Shown: piece after piece, positions 63,867 to 64,000 of the stretch
How the letters are laid out: each line of letters starts with the position of its first letter
Numbering within the stretch: position 1 is the first letter of the stretch
Assembly: GCF_000024345.1 (NCBI RefSeq)
Contig: NC_013729.1
Location: 5,642,001-5,706,000 of the forward strand
Length of the DNA: 64,000 nucleotides
From: Kribbella flavida DSM 17836
Lineage (GTDB): Bacteria > Actinomycetota > Actinomycetes > Propionibacteriales > Kribbellaceae
Reading direction: 5' to 3'
Program-made: the position numbers and the translations under genes
Notes under the pieces: generated by a model
Seen by the model: the letters and a program-made list of their open reading frames with translations, nothing else
What the model was told of the DNA's origin: nothing
Database searches by the model: none

Positions 63867-64000
63867 ATGCGTTCACTCGATCCGGCCGCCGCTCGTGACC
63901 GTGCGGTCGAGCTCGCGACGCGGGGACGACGCGCGATGCTCGGGATCACCGGTGCCCCCGCGGCCGGCAAGTCGACGTACGCCGAACTGCTGCTGGCCGA
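63867..64000 (+). CDS. P-loop nucleoside/nucleotide kinase-like protein (N-terminal part)
   Basis: 44 codons are visible before the window ends. The sequence contains GITGAPAAGKSTYAE, a Walker A P-loop as in uridine kinase and pantothenate kinase relatives, placed at residues 26-40. The start codon lies six bases after a TAGGAT box. The ligand cannot be inferred from this fragment. Confidence 0.7.
   Translation, partial: MRSLDPAAARDRAVELATRGRRAMLGITGAPAAGKSTYAELLLA

Overview
The window is chromosomal DNA of a high-GC actinobacterium. Supporting signs are the very high GC content, many GTG starts, candidate leaderless promoters (TANNNT six or seven bases before the start codon), a mycothiol-dependent-type enzyme, CebR-type cellobiose operators, and sugar ABC operons that carry no ATPase gene. 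The mix of plant and fungal glycan-degrading genes fits a soil saprophyte. A Kribbella-like member of the Nocardioidales is my best guess, but it rests on gene content only. I found no rRNA, tRNA, CRISPR, insertion sequence or prophage.

Layout. 1-5 kb: edge of a secreted protein gene, a DUF4190 membrane protein, a two-subunit M16 peptidase and an MFS exporter, all on the minus strand. 5-9.3 kb: an ECF sigma factor with a SnoaL-like tail, convergent with a sugar ABC importer operon (two permeases and a lipoprotein). 9.5-12.1 kb: a YhgE/Pip-like membrane protein divergent from its probable TetR regulator and a phosphotransferase. 12.2-15.7 kb: a MacB/FtsX-type ABC exporter. 15.8-22.7 kb: FMN reductase, DedA protein, a NarL-type two-component system, a membrane protein, an SDR/TetR divergon, a mycothiol-type enzyme/MarR divergon and an ArsR regulator. 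22.8-28.4 kb: a complete cellobiose-uptake locus in the order cebR-bglC-cebG-cebF-cebE on the minus strand, with two TGGGAGCG-type operators upstream. 28.5-29.8 kb: a MerR regulator and VOC protein with a typical MerR promoter.

29.8-33.3 kb: divergent secreted GH30 and GH16 glucanases with near-duplicate ricin-type binding domains and one shared palindromic operator. 33.3-35.6 kb: an epoxide hydrolase-like protein and a second ECF-SnoaL sigma factor. 35.5-47.0 kb: a second oligosaccharide island with GH1, ROK, LacI, a family-5 (Dpp/Opp-type) ABC importer and another GH1. The simplest reading is that GH30 and GH16 cut beta-glucans outside the cell, the ABC importers bring in oligosaccharides, and three GH1 enzymes hydrolyse them in the cytoplasm under CebR, LacI and ROK control.

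47.1-64 kb: DinB protein, secreted serine hydrolase, secreted C39-like protease with FG-GAP repeats, a sialidase with LamG domain, a redox signalling pair (cNMP-binding histidine kinase and receiver-thioredoxin-reductase-like protein), a GH18 chitinase, a small Cys-rich protein whose N-terminus is a 12-bp start-codon repeat next to an XRE regulator, ilvE, a stand-alone LigD-type polymerase domain, a FemX-like transferase and the start of a P-loop kinase.
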